NCBI RefSeq assembly: GCF_000381345.1
Contig: NZ_KB906400.1
Location: forward strand, 62,001-126,000
DNA length: 64,000 nucleotides
Reading direction: 5' to 3'
DNA from: Deinococcus apachensis DSM 19763
GTDB lineage: Bacteria; Deinococcota; Deinococci; Deinococcales; Deinococcaceae
The stretch's first letter is position 1; every line of letters begins with the position of its first letter. Positions 8,830 to 20,647 of the stretch are shown here, piece after piece. The notes beneath the pieces are model-generated. The model made no database searches. It had not been told where the DNA came from and saw only the letters and a list, made by a program, of their open reading frames with translations. The position numbers and the translations under genes were made by a program.

Positions 8830-10098
8830 TCAGGCCTGGGCACCACCATGACCGGAAGAGACCGCCTCTTCTCCGGCGCTGCTCCCCTGGCCGTTCCCAC
8901 AACCTTCGTCCTGGGCCGCCCCCACCTCCGCGGCGGGCAGGGTGAAGCGCACGGTCGTTCCCCGGCCCGCGTGCGGCTCGATCCAGATGCGCCCGCCGTG
9001 GCGCTCCACGATCTTCTTGCACACCGCCAGACCGATGCCGTTGCCCCCCGTGAGGGTGCGGCTGTGCAGGCGCTGGAACATCACGAAGACCTTTTCCGCG
9101 TGCTTCGGCGCGATCCCGATGCCGTTGTCGGACAGGGCGAACTGCACCCAGCCGCCTTGTGCCCGCGCCCGCAGCGACACCTCCAGCGGCTCGTCCGCGC
9201 GGAACTTGATCGCGTTGCCCAGCAGGTTGGTCAGGAGCTGCCGGACCTGCGCGGCGTTCGCGCACACCGGGGGCACCTCGCCGCACTCCGGGCGCGCGTC
9301 CTCCGGCCAGGGCAGCGACAGGCACACCTCGTCCCACACCTGGCGCAGGTCGAGGCGGGCCAGGGGCGGGCGGGCCGTCACGTTGGAGAGCGTGAGCACG
9401 TCCCGCACGAGTTGCCGGGCGCGAAACACCTGCTCGTTGATGTGCATCAGGTAGGTGTCCGCGCGCTCGTCGAGCTGCCTACCCTGGTAGCGGTGGCGCA
9501 GGAGGTCGGCGTAGGCGCCCAGGATGCGAAGGGGTTCTTGCAGGTCGTGCGAGGCGACGTACGCGAACTGCGCGAGGTCCCGGTTGCGGTCCTCCAGCTC
9601 GGCGTTCTTGAGTTCCAGGGCCAGGTTGCTGGCCTCGACCTCGCGGGTGCGCTCCTCCACCCGCACCTCCAGCGTCCGGTTCAGCTCGCGCACCTCCAGC
9701 TCGGCCCGCTTGCGCCGGGTGATGTTCTCGTGCGCGACGACCGCATACCGCTCGCCGTCCTGCACAAAGCAGGTGACGCGCGCCGCGAAGTAGCGCTGCT
9801 CGGTCGGGGAGTGGCAGGGGTATTCCAGCTCGAACAGCGCCTGCTCGCCCGCCAGGACTGACCGGATGCCCGCGGCGATGCTGAGGGCGTCCTCACGGTC
9901 CTCGCCCCAGGAGCCCTCGCACACCTCCAGGTAGTTGCTGCCCACATCGTCCCCGCCGCCATTCTCGCGCGCAAAGGCCCGCCAGGCCGCATTGACCGCG
10001 AGGATCTCGCCCCGGGCGTTCAGGATGGCGACGTTGGCCGAAAGCGCGTCGAAGGCCGCGCTGACATATCGGCTCGGCGACGCCGGGGAACGGGTCAT
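8830..10098 (-). CDS. PAS-domain sensor histidine kinase (phytochrome-kinase-like)
   Basis: 422 residues. An N-terminal PAS domain (SANVAILNARGEILAVNAAW, ending IARG-style at HENITRRKRAE) joins a coiled coil (about 130-175). The HisKA box is FAYVASHDLQEPLR with the phospho-acceptor His, and the HATPase has NLLGNAIKF, DNGIGIAPKH and GNGIGLAV. The DLQEPLR-type box is typical of cyanobacterial and deinococcal phytochrome-related kinases, but no GAF/PHY chromophore domains are present. It has no membrane segment, so it is cytoplasmic. It is divergent from a small response regulator (77-bp gap), its likely partner. Confidence 0.92.
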   Translation of the reverse strand: MTRSPASPSRYVSAAFDALSANVAILNARGEILAVNAAWRAFARENGGGDDVGSNYLEVCEGSWGEDREDALSIAAGIRSVLAGEQALFELEYPCHSPTEQRYFAARVTCFVQDGERYAVVAHENITRRKRAELEVRELNRTLEVRVEERTREVEASNLALELKNAELEDRNRDLAQFAYVASHDLQEPLRILGAYADLLRHRYQGRQLDERADTYLMHINEQVFRARQLVRDVLTLSNVTARPPLARLDLRQVWDEVCLSLPWPEDARPECGEVPPVCANAAQVRQLLTNLLGNAIKFRADEPLEVSLRARAQGGWVQFALSDNGIGIAPKHAEKVFVMFQRLHSRTLTGGNGIGLAVCKKIVERHGGRIWIEPHAGRGTTVRFTLPAAEVGAAQDEGCGNGQGSSAGEEAVSSGHGGAQA

Positions 10099-10175
10099 GC
10101 CGTCACGCTAGCACCCAGGGCGTGAGGAGCGCGGGCGTCTGGGCGTTCGCCCGCCCGTCGTGTAGGGTGGGGGGC

Positions 10176-10634
10176 ATGCCCTCCAAGCCCTTCACCGTCC
10201 TGCTGGTGGAAGACGAACTGGCGGACGCCGCCCTGTTTCAGGACATGCTCGCCGAGGTCGGCAGCGACATCACGGTGCATCACGTGGAAAACGGCCAGGA
10301 GGCGCTCGATTTTCTGACGCGCGCGGGGGGGTACGGGGACACGCCCCGCCCGGACCTGGTGGTGCTGGACCTGAACATGCCGGTGCTGGGCGGCCACGAG
10401 TTCCTGGCGCAGGTCAAGGGGCTCGCCCCAGTCCGCAGCATCCCGGTGCTGGTGCTCTCCACGTCGGACCACCCCGAGGACGTCCACCGGTCCTACGACG
10501 GGCAGGCGAGCGGCTACGTGGTCAAGCCGGGCACGTACGGGGAATACACGCGGGTGCTGGAGGTCGTGCAGGCGTACTGGCGCGGGGTGATGCGCCTGCC
10601 GACCCTGGGCGAAGTGGCCCTCGGCCGGGGCTGA
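10176..10634 (+). CDS. Single-domain response regulator (Rcp1-like)
   Basis: A 152-residue CheY-like receiver with no output domain. The acidic pair is in LLVEDELAD, the phospho-acceptor is Asp65 in VVLDLNMPVLGG, the Thr/Ser switch is in VLVLSTSDHPEDV, and the Lys is in YVVKPG. The extended loop (RAGGYGDTPRPDLVVLDLNMP) is typical of the Rcp1 class that partners phytochrome-type kinases. ATG 10176 is chosen as the first codon before the conserved FTVLLVEDE strand. It is divergent from the kinase at 8830-10098 and probably receives its phosphate. Confidence 0.92.
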   Translation: MPSKPFTVLLVEDELADAALFQDMLAEVGSDITVHHVENGQEALDFLTRAGGYGDTPRPDLVVLDLNMPVLGGHEFLAQVKGLAPVRSIPVLVLSTSDHPEDVHRSYDGQASGYVVKPGTYGEYTRVLEVVQAYWRGVMRLPTLGEVALGRG

Positions 10635-10659
10635 TCCGCCGTCCGGAACGTTTCCGGTC

Positions 10660-10785
10660 ATACCGGAATCTTCCGCACGGAGCGAGCAGGAACGGGGACG
10701 GGCTCCGTGCGGTGGACGCGCGAGGCTCCCAAACACGGGGCCGTCCGGGACCGCAGGGGGCAGGCTGGGATGAAACGGTATTCGG
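10660..10785. repeat. Intergenic element with ATACCG ends and 11-bp hairpin
   Basis: The left end reads CATACCGGAATC and the right end ACGGTATTC, an inverted ATACCG pair. Inside is a perfect hairpin, CCGCACGGAGC (10673-10683) and GCTCCGTGCGG (10702-10712) with an 18-nt loop. The ends resemble those of the repeats at 46904 and 50803, but the interior differs. I list it as a possible member of that family, or simply as the terminator region of the response regulator. Confidence 0.45.
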
Positions 10786-10807
10786 ACGGGCCGTGATGGA
10801 CCAACGC

Positions 10808-10837
10808 GGCGCGGGCCAAGCTTCGCTGGCCCGCGCC
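10808..10837 (-). terminator. Hairpin terminator of the tyrosine-kinase gene
   Basis: GGCGCGGGCCA (10808-10818), an 8-nt loop, then TGGCCCGCGCC (10827-10837), a perfect 11-bp stem. It lies 16 bp past the kinase stop codon on the minus strand. There is no T-run. Confidence 0.6.
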
Positions 10838-10853
10838 TATCCCCTGCCCGCCT

Positions 10854-12521
10854 TCAGGTGCGGGTGGCCCGGAGGTTGGGACTGGGCGAGGAACCCGCCT
10901 GCTCGCTGCCGTACCCGTAGCTGTAGTACGCGCTGCCCACCCGGGCGAGCTTGTTCAGCACAATCCCCAGCACCCGGACATTGGCGACCCGGGCGTTCTC
11001 CATGGTGCGCTCGACGTCGGCGAGGCGGGTCTTGGCGCCCTCCACGACGAGCAGGACGCCGTCGGTGGAGGGGGCGACCGCCAGGGTGTCGGGCAGCGAG
11101 AGCATGGGCGGCGTGTCGATCAGCACGTAGTCGTAACCCTGGGCCCAGCGGTCGAGGTGGCTGCGGAAGGCCGCCTGATTCAGGATGCCCGGCAGGCCGC
11201 CGCGGGCGGGAGTGCCCGCGGGCAACAAGTCCACGTGGGGCGAGACGCGGGTCACGTGGGCCGCTTCAGGGCGCAGGAACATGTCCGAGACGGTCGTGGC
11301 GGGGGGCAGGGACGGGTCGGTGCCGGGGAGAGGGTGGGTCGCCAGCCGCTCGGGCGACCAGACCTTGAGCTGGGTGGGGCGGCGCAGGTCGGCGTCGATC
11401 ACCAGCACCCTCAACCCGCTCGCCCCCAGGCTCTCGGCCAGGGCCGCCGTGACCGAACTCTTGCCCTCGCCGGGGTAGGCGCTGGAGACCACCAGGCGGC
11501 GGTGGCGGCCCTCCTGGAGGAGCGACTGCACGTTGATCCGCAGAAAGCCCACGCTCTCGTACAGCGGTCCGCTGTGGCTGGCGGACACGAAGCCCTGCCC
11601 CATGTTCTTGCGGCGCAGCAGCGGGAGCTGGCCCAGCAGCGGCAGGCCCAGCGGCAGCAGGTCCTCCGGGCCATTGACCCGGCGGCGCAGGCTGTCACTC
11701 AGCAGCGCGCCCGCCGCGCTCAGGAAGAGGGCGAGCAGGCCCGCCAGCGCGGCGTTCCGCAACGGGCGGGGGGAGACCGGGCTGCGCGGCGCGACCGGCT
11801 CGGCGACGAGCACCAGCGTGCCGCTCGCCGCCGTCTCCAGCACCGCCATCTGGGAGAGGTTTTGCAGCACCTGGCCCCGGGCGGCGACCAGGCTCTGGCG
11901 CTCCAGGCTGCTCGGCGAGACGGCCGCGACGCGCGCGGTGAGGTCCGTGAGCTGCTCTTGCAGGCTCTGGCGCGAGCGGATCACCCCCTGCTTGGCGCGG
12001 TTGTTGTCCCAGGTGATCAGCGCCTCGACCCCGGCTTGGGCGAGCCCCTGGGCCGCCTGCGGCGTCTCGGCGCGGGCGCGCAGCTCGTACACGCCGCGCT
12101 GCTGGGGGTCGAGGCGGGCGCGCACCTTGAAGCGGGTAAAGGAATTGTCGGCGAGTTCGTTCGTGAGGTCGCGGGCGATGCCGCGCACCAGGGCCGGGTC
12201 GAGGTCCGTCTTCTGCAGGCGGCCCACCACGCTGTTCAGGACGCTGCGGCTGTGCATGACCTGCTCGACCGCCCCCTGGGGCAGCGGCGGCGCGGTGACG
12301 AGCGTGTTGTTGATGAGCGAGTTCTGCGCGTCGTTGTCGACCGCGATCACGCTCGCGCTGGCCTCGTACACGGGGGGCTGCTGGCGCGAGAGCAGGTACG
12401 CCCCGCCCGCTGCCAGCGCCGGGGTCAGGAGCAGCCAGGGCGCGTAGCGGCGCAGTGTTCCGAACACCTGCCGGAGGTCAATCTGATCCGCGTTCGGGGC
12501 GCGGGAGGGCGGGGTCTGCAT
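10854..12521 (-). CDS. Polysaccharide-chain-length/BY tyrosine autokinase (Wzc-like)
   Basis: A 555-residue one-piece bacterial tyrosine kinase. The N-terminal Wzz region has a membrane segment (about 30-47), an extracytoplasmic helical region to about 250, and a second membrane segment (NAALAGLLALFLSAAGALL). The C-terminal ATPase has Walker A SAYPGEGKSS (about 346-355), Walker A' VLVIDADLRRP and Walker B YDYVLIDTPP. A tyrosine cluster near the end (SAYYSYGYG) is the usual autophosphorylation site. Such proteins control export and length of capsule or exopolysaccharide. No polymerase or flippase gene is adjacent, so it acts in trans or on a distant cluster. Confidence 0.93.
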   Translation of the reverse strand: MQTPPSRAPNADQIDLRQVFGTLRRYAPWLLLTPALAAGGAYLLSRQQPPVYEASASVIAVDNDAQNSLINNTLVTAPPLPQGAVEQVMHSRSVLNSVVGRLQKTDLDPALVRGIARDLTNELADNSFTRFKVRARLDPQQRGVYELRARAETPQAAQGLAQAGVEALITWDNNRAKQGVIRSRQSLQEQLTDLTARVAAVSPSSLERQSLVAARGQVLQNLSQMAVLETAASGTLVLVAEPVAPRSPVSPRPLRNAALAGLLALFLSAAGALLSDSLRRRVNGPEDLLPLGLPLLGQLPLLRRKNMGQGFVSASHSGPLYESVGFLRINVQSLLQEGRHRRLVVSSAYPGEGKSSVTAALAESLGASGLRVLVIDADLRRPTQLKVWSPERLATHPLPGTDPSLPPATTVSDMFLRPEAAHVTRVSPHVDLLPAGTPARGGLPGILNQAAFRSHLDRWAQGYDYVLIDTPPMLSLPDTLAVAPSTDGVLLVVEGAKTRLADVERTMENARVANVRVLGIVLNKLARVGSAYYSYGYGSEQAGSSPSPNLRATRT

Positions 12522-12712
12522 ATGACCGCCAGTCTAGCAACCCCCCCGGCGGGGGGAACGCCGGATTTTTCACGGCGGGGGCGCGGCACAGGTCCGCCCG
12601 GCAGGCTGAAGGTCACCCACCCTGCCGGGTCACGATGCGCCGCCCGCCAGACGCAGACCGTCTCCCCCGAACACGGTCACTTCACGGGCGCACGAGCCCG
12701 CCCCATCCGCCC

Positions 12713-13717
12713 TCAGGACCGGCGCGAGAGGCGCCACAGGGCGGCGGCCAGCCCTGCGGCGAGCAGGCCCGCCCCCAGCTGCCCGGAACGCGACGCCGCG
12801 GCGGTGTACCCACTCGTCTCCCGCACCTGGCCGGGGTAATCCCCGCGCTCGGCCAGGCGCTCGGAGGGGTGATCGAGGGCGTTGCGTTCGCGGGGCAGCG
12901 GCGGCTTGTCGCTGTGGGTCCGGGAGATGACGGTGGCGGCCATCCCCCGCTCGGTCATGCCCGGAGCGAACTCGCCGAAGGCGGCCATGCCGCGGCCCCC
13001 CCCGCCCACAAAGAGTTCGCGCGTCGGGGTGGTGGCGGCCCGCAGGACGGCCCGCGCGACCGTCTCCGGCGCGTACACGGGCGGCACATGCTGCGGCTCG
13101 GCGTTCAGGTAGTTGCGGGCATTCAGCGGGAAGGGCGTGTCGATGGGTCCCGGCTTGATCAGCGTGACCGAGACCGGTGCCCCCTCGTGTTCCAGCTCCA
13201 TCCGCAGGCCGTCGGTAAAGGCCTTGACGGCGTGTTTAGAGGCGGAATACAGGGCCTGGAGCGGGATCGCCTGCTCGGAGGCCACGCTGCCCATGTTGAT
13301 CAGCGCCCCGCCCGGACCCCTGAGGTACGACGCCGCCACCCGCGAGCCGTACACCACGCCCCAGAAATTGACCTCGAAGAGGCGGCGCATATCCTCCACC
13401 TCCAGCTCCTCCAGGGTCCCGTACATGCCGACGCCCGCGTTGTTCACCCAGGTGTCGAAGGTGCCGAAGGTCGACAGCGCCAGGTCGGCCAGCCGCCGCA
13501 CGTCCTCCTCGCGGCTCACGTCGGTGACGGCGAAGACCGCCTCCCCGCCCCCGTCCACGATCTCCTGGGTGAGCTGGCGCAGGGCCTCCTCGCTGCGGGC
13601 GGCGAGCACCAGCCGCGTGCCCTGCTTGGCCGCCAGGCGCGCGGTCGTGAGCCCGATCCCGCTCGACGCGCCAGTGATCACCATGACCTGCTCGTTCAGG
13701 GGTTTGAGTTTCACCAT
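12713..13717 (-). CDS. SDR-family oxidoreductase with C-terminal membrane anchor
   Basis: A 334-residue short-chain dehydrogenase. It has the NAD(P)-binding GASSGIG near residue 16, NNAGVGMYG, the catalytic Ser in INMGSVAS and YSASK (Tyr/Lys), followed by KPGPIDTPF. After the roughly 250-residue core come a linker and a hydrophobic helix (LGAGLLAAGLAAALWRLSRRS) that may anchor it to the membrane; most SDRs lack this. RLVLAARSEEAL favours NADPH. The substrate is unknown. It is divergent from the manganese catalase, and its role in stress or lipid chemistry is only a guess. Confidence 0.88.
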   Translation of the reverse strand: MVKLKPLNEQVMVITGASSGIGLTTARLAAKQGTRLVLAARSEEALRQLTQEIVDGGGEAVFAVTDVSREEDVRRLADLALSTFGTFDTWVNNAGVGMYGTLEELEVEDMRRLFEVNFWGVVYGSRVAASYLRGPGGALINMGSVASEQAIPLQALYSASKHAVKAFTDGLRMELEHEGAPVSVTLIKPGPIDTPFPLNARNYLNAEPQHVPPVYAPETVARAVLRAATTPTRELFVGGGGRGMAAFGEFAPGMTERGMAATVISRTHSDKPPLPRERNALDHPSERLAERGDYPGQVRETSGYTAAASRSGQLGAGLLAAGLAAALWRLSRRS

Positions 13718-13970
13718 GTCCGCCTCCGAGCAGAGTCTCGCGGGGCTGGGAGGTGAGTTTGACGTGACTGGGGTAAAGCCCGGCGAGGGTCAACACTTCC
13801 TGAAGGCGACCGTCCGGGCCGCCATGAGGTCGGGCTAAAGCGTTCCCCAGGCCAATGGGAGTGGGGGATGAAGCCTTGGCTACGCCCCACTCAAGGCGGC
13901 GCTCACGGTTGGATTCAGCCCGGGTGTTCCAATGCGGCAGAGCCAGATTTCGCAGGACCAGGAGGGGAAG

Positions 13971-14849
13971 ATGTTCTATTACGACGGCAAGCTTCAGTAC
14001 CCCGTGCGTGTCGAGACCCCCGATCCCCGCTTCGCGCGGGCGCTCCAGCAGGCCATCGGCGGGGTCGAGGGCGAGATGCGGGTGTGCCTCCAGTACCTCT
14101 TTCAGGCGTTCGGCGCGCGCGGACCCAAGAAGTACCGCGACATGCTCCTGGCGACCGGCACCGAGGAGATCGCCCACATCGAGATGCTGGCGACCGCCGT
14201 GGCGATGAACCTGGAGGGGGCGCCGGGCGGGATGCAGGAGGCCGCCGCGCGGGCCAACCCGCTGGTCGAGGCCGTGATGGGCGGGGGCGACCCCCGCCAG
14301 TACCTCTCGGCGGGCATGGCGGCGCTCGCCTCCGACGCGAACGGGGTGCCCTTTAACGGCTCGCATGTGTACGCGAGCGGCAACATCGCTGCCGACATGT
14401 ACTCCAACGTGACCGCCGAGGCGACGGGCCGCGCGCTCGCCTGCCGCCTCTTCGAACTCACCGACGACCCGGGCATGAAGGACATGCTGCGGTTCCTGAT
14501 CGCCCGCGACACCATGCACCAGCAGCAGTGGCTCGCCGTGATCGAGGAACTGGGCGGGCACCCGGGCACGCTGCCCATCCCCAACTCCTTCCCGGTCGAG
14601 GAGGAGCTGCGCGAGGTCAGCTACGACTACGTCTTCACCGGGATCGAGGGCGTGCAGCCCCCCATGGGCCGCTTCACCCAGGGTCCCTCGCTCGACGGCA
14701 TGGGGGAATTCCGCATGGTCGTCGCCCAGCCCATGGGCCAGGAACCGCAGCTCGCCCCGCCCCTGCCCGAGGCCTACGCCGAAAGCCAGCAGATGATGGG
14801 GGCCGGAAGCGGTATGAGCAGCGGCATGGGCACGAGTTCGGACGACTGA
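13971..14849 (+). CDS. Manganese-containing catalase
   Basis: A 292-residue non-haem catalase that converts hydrogen peroxide to water and oxygen at a di-manganese centre. Ligand positions are visible: Glu35 in EGEM, Glu66 and His69 in TEEIAHIEM, Glu in [15 protein letters not shown], and His in [10 protein letters not shown]. The C-terminal tail ([13 protein letters not shown]) is low-complexity. ATG 13971 is chosen over an upstream ATG because GGAGGGG at 13961-13967 sits at ideal spacing. No haem-catalase neighbours are present; it appears to be a single-gene unit. Confidence 0.94.
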   Translation: MFYYDGKLQYPVRVETPDPRFARALQQAIGGVEGEMRVCLQYLFQAFGARGPKKYRDMLLATGTEEIAHIEMLATAVAMNLEGAPGGMQEAAARANPLVEAVMGGGDPRQYLSAGMAALASDANGVPFNGSHVYASGNIAADMYSNVTAEATGRALACRLFELTDDPGMKDMLRFLIARDTMHQQQWLAVIEELGGHPGTLPIPNSFPVEEELREVSYDYVFTGIEGVQPPMGRFTQGPSLDGMGEFRMVVAQPMGQEPQLAPPLPEAYAESQQMMGAGSGMSSGMGTSSDD

Positions 14850-14961
14850 GCGCAAAACGTTGTGGGGCGGTGGGCGGGAGCAGGAGTCCGTCCACCGCTC
14901 TTCTGTCTCCTCGCGCCCTCAGCCCACTTTCCCTTTTAGACTCCTGCCAGAAGGAGTCGCC

Positions 14962-16470
<1,509 letters not shown>

Positions 16471-16527
16471 AGGCTTCCCCGGGGCCGCCCGCAGCCGGGC
16501 GCGGCGTGGAGGTAGGCTCGACTCCGG

Positions 16528-17307
16528 ATGAGTGGTCTCTTCGCGGGCACCGCCCCGTACTACGCCCGTTACCGCCCCGGCTACCCGGACGCCGTGCTCG
16601 GGCGCCTGCGGGCCGCCTTCAACCTGGACGGCAGCGGGCGGCTGCTCGACCTCGGCTGCGGCACGGGAGAGCTGGCCCGCCCCCTCCACGCGGACTTTCG
16701 GGACGTGGTCGGGATCGACCTCAGCCTGGAGATGGTGACCGAGGCGCGGAGGCAGAGCGCCCGGGCGGGGATCACCAACGTCCGGTGGCTTTGCCAACCC
16801 GCCGAGGCCATCTCCGCGGAGCTGGGCTCTTTTCGGCTGGTGACCCTGGGCAACGCGTTCCACTGGATGCGCCAGGACGAGGTGCTGGGCAAGGCATACG
16901 ACCTGCTCCAGGGCGGCGGCGTGGCGATTCTCGGCCATCCGGGCGGGATCTGGAGCGGCGAGGACGCCTGGGAGCGTGCCGTGCGCGAGGTCCTTGTTCG
17001 GTGGCTGGGGCCGCGCCGCCTGACCCGAACGGGCCCGTTCACCGCCGAGGAGGGCGCAGAACGGCGGTCCCTCTCGCGCTCACGCTTTACGGGCGTGACG
17101 GCAGGAGAACACCACTGGTCGCGTCCGGTGGACGTGGAGACCATCGTGGGCGAACTCTTCTCGACCTCCTTTGCCAGCCGGGCCCTGCTGGGGGAGCGCG
17201 CGGACGCCTTCGAGACGGACGTGCGGCGCTCACTCCTCGCCCTCGATCCTTCCGGACAGTTCGTGCAGCACCTGCACACCGACTATCTTTTCGCCTATAA
17301 ACGTTGA
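16528..17307 (+). CDS. Class I SAM-dependent methyltransferase
   Basis: 259 residues. The SAM-binding motif I is LLDLGCGTGELARP (about 38-50), the acidic motif II is GIDLSLEMV, and the post-I region is VTLGNAFHWM, similar to UbiE/Methyltransf_11 proteins that modify small molecules. The substrate is not readable. It sits between glpK (57 bp before) and glpD (81 bp after), all co-oriented, so it may be co-transcribed with glycerol catabolism. No link in function is established. Confidence 0.88.
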   Translation: MSGLFAGTAPYYARYRPGYPDAVLGRLRAAFNLDGSGRLLDLGCGTGELARPLHADFRDVVGIDLSLEMVTEARRQSARAGITNVRWLCQPAEAISAELGSFRLVTLGNAFHWMRQDEVLGKAYDLLQGGGVAILGHPGGIWSGEDAWERAVREVLVRWLGPRRLTRTGPFTAEEGAERRSLSRSRFTGVTAGEHHWSRPVDVETIVGELFSTSFASRALLGERADAFETDVRRSLLALDPSGQFVQHLHTDYLFAYKR

Positions 17308-17388
17308 GAACCCCCGTGCGTCCGGGCAAGTTCCGCCCACCCCGTCCTCCGCACCCCCGCGTGTTCCCCCTCCCCCGAAAGGACCCCC

Positions 17389-18996
17389 ATGCCCCACGAC
17401 CCCCGCCCCGCCGCCCTCGTCGCCGCCACCGCCCCCACAACCTGGGATGTCCTCGTGATCGGGGGGGGGGCCTCGGGGCTGGGCACCGCCGTGGAGGCCG
17501 CCTCGCGGGGGCACCGAACGCTGCTGCTGGAGGGGCGCGACTACGCGGCGGGCACGAGCAGCCGCTCGACGAAACTCGTTCACGGCGGCGTGCGGTATCT
17601 CGCGCAGGGCAACGTCTCCCTGGTGCGCGAGGCGCTGCGCGAGCGTGGGCTGCTGCGGCGCAACGCCCCGCACCTCGTGCGCGACCTGGGCTTCGTGGTG
17701 CCCGCCTACGACTGGTGGGCCGGGCCGTACTACGGGGTGGGCCTGAAGCTGTACGACCTCCTCGCCGGGCGGCTCAACCTGGGCACCAGCAAGTACCTGG
17801 GCCGGGAGGCCGCGCTGGAGCGTACCCCCACCCTCCAGACGGAGGGACTGAAGGGCGGCATCCTCTACTTCGACGGCCAGTTCGACGACGCGCGTCTGGC
17901 GGTCACCCTGCTGCGGACGCTGGAGGACCACGGCGGCGTGGCGCTCAACCACGCGCCGGTCACCGGGCTCCTGACGGAAGGCGGCCGGGTGGTCGGCGCC
18001 CGCTTCCACGACGCCGAGACGGGCGGCGAGTACGAGGTGCGGGCGCGGGCGGTGGTCAATGCGACGGGCGTCTGGGTGGACGAGGTCCGGCGGATGGAGG
18101 ACCCCCAGGTGAGGCCCATGCTCTCCCCCAGCCAGGGGGCGCACGTCGTGGTGGACCGCCGCTTCCTGCCGGGCGACAGCGCGATCATGATTCCGCGGAC
18201 GGACGACGGGCGGGTGCTGTTCGCGGTCCCCTGGCACGACCACGTGGTCATCGGCACGACCGACACACCGGTCCCCGAGGCCAGCCCCGAGCCGCGCCCG
18301 CTGGAGGAGGAGATCGAGTTCATCCTGAACACCGCCGGGCGGTACATGGACCCGGCGCCCACCCGGGCCGATGTCCGCAGCGTGTACGCCGGATTGCGGC
18401 CCCTGGTCAAGAACGAGAAGACCGACGGGGTGGGCTCGACGGCGGCGCTCTCGCGCGACCACGTGATCCGGGTGTCCCCGGGCGGCCTGATCACCCTGAC
18501 GGGCGGCAAGTGGACGACCTACCGCCGCATGGGCGAGGACACCGTGGACCGCGCCGAGCGCCTGGCAGGCCTGCCGGAGCGCCTGAGCGTCACGCCCGGC
18601 CTGCACCTGCACGGCTGGTCGCAGGAGGAGCGCCCGGACCACTGGAAGGTCTACGGCAGCGACGCCGAGCGGGTGCAGGCGCTGCCCGGGGCGGACCGGC
18701 TCCTCCACCCCGAGTTGCCCTACACCGAGGCCGAACTCCGCTGGGGGATTCGCTGCGAGGGGGCGCGGACCGTCGAGGATTTGCTCGCCCGGCGCACCCG
18801 CGCCCTGCTGCTGAACGCCCGCGCGAGCGTCGAGGCGGCCCCCCGCGCCGCCGCCCTCCTGGCCGAGGAACTCGGGAAGGACGCCGCGTGGGCGCAGGAG
18901 CAGGTGCGGCGCTACCGGGAGGTGGCGCAGGGATACGTGCTGGCAGGACCCCCCGTGGTCAGTGATCGATCGGCCGCCGCTCCGTCGGCAGGCTGA
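17389..18996 (+). CDS. glpD: Aerobic glycerol-3-phosphate dehydrogenase
   Basis: A 535-residue FAD enzyme that oxidises glycerol 3-phosphate to dihydroxyacetone phosphate and passes electrons to quinones at the membrane. The FAD motif is VIGGGASGLGTAVEAASRG. SSRSTKLVHGGVRYL is the GlpD signature, and FAVPWHDHVVIGTTDTP and ITLTGGKWTTYRRM are also diagnostic. GAAAGGA precedes the ATG. Its last 38 bases overlap the end of a small convergent gene at 18959-19168. With glpK it completes entry of glycerol into glycolysis. Confidence 0.97.
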   Translation: MPHDPRPAALVAATAPTTWDVLVIGGGASGLGTAVEAASRGHRTLLLEGRDYAAGTSSRSTKLVHGGVRYLAQGNVSLVREALRERGLLRRNAPHLVRDLGFVVPAYDWWAGPYYGVGLKLYDLLAGRLNLGTSKYLGREAALERTPTLQTEGLKGGILYFDGQFDDARLAVTLLRTLEDHGGVALNHAPVTGLLTEGGRVVGARFHDAETGGEYEVRARAVVNATGVWVDEVRRMEDPQVRPMLSPSQGAHVVVDRRFLPGDSAIMIPRTDDGRVLFAVPWHDHVVIGTTDTPVPEASPEPRPLEEEIEFILNTAGRYMDPAPTRADVRSVYAGLRPLVKNEKTDGVGSTAALSRDHVIRVSPGGLITLTGGKWTTYRRMGEDTVDRAERLAGLPERLSVTPGLHLHGWSQEERPDHWKVYGSDAERVQALPGADRLLHPELPYTEAELRWGIRCEGARTVEDLLARRTRALLLNARASVEAAPRAAALLAEELGKDAAWAQEQVRRYREVAQGYVLAGPPVVSDRSAAAPSAG

Positions 18997-19168
18997 GGTC
19001 GGATTTGTCCACCCCCTCCGTCGTGGGCTCGGTCCCGGGGTCCTCGCGGAGCAGCTCACGCATCTCGCGGTCGGCCGCCTCCGAGACCTCGGGAGTCCAG
19101 CGGCCGTGCTCCGTCGGGGTGCCTGCGTCCTCCTGCGGGTGATCCTTGCGGTCGTCGTTGTCGTTCAT
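18959..19168 (-). CDS. Small acidic hydrophilic protein, unknown
   Basis: 69 residues, starting MNDNDDRKDHPQED, very rich in Asp, Glu, Arg and Pro with no hydrophobic segment. A GGAGG sits 6 nt before the ATG at 19168, which supports real translation and rejects the longer upstream start. Its 3' end overlaps the end of glpD on the opposite strand by 38 bases. It probably encodes a disordered stress-type protein. The family is not recognised. Confidence 0.65.
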   Translation of the reverse strand: MNDNDDRKDHPQEDAGTPTEHGRWTPEVSEAADREMRELLREDPGTEPTTEGVDKSDLSLPTERRPIDH

Positions 19169-19245
19169 GGCGTACCTCCAGCCCATTGAACGCGCCTCGG
19201 GGCTGGCCCGGGCAAGAATCCTCTCCCCTCCTCCCTAGCAAAGCT

Positions 19246-20550
<1,305 letters not shown>

Positions 20551-20647
20551 GGGAACCTCCGGGGCACGGGTCACCCGGCGCAGCCTGTCCGTCCGGGCAG
20601 ATGGGCCAGTATCTCACCCCGCCGCGGACGTACCACCCCGGGCGGGC

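Noticed and set aside
7262..9861. Very long open frames opposite or out of phase with the FAD monooxygenase and kinase (690-800 codons)
   Set aside because: Arg/Pro/Gly-rich translations with no domain; they are shadows of high-GC genes on the other frame.
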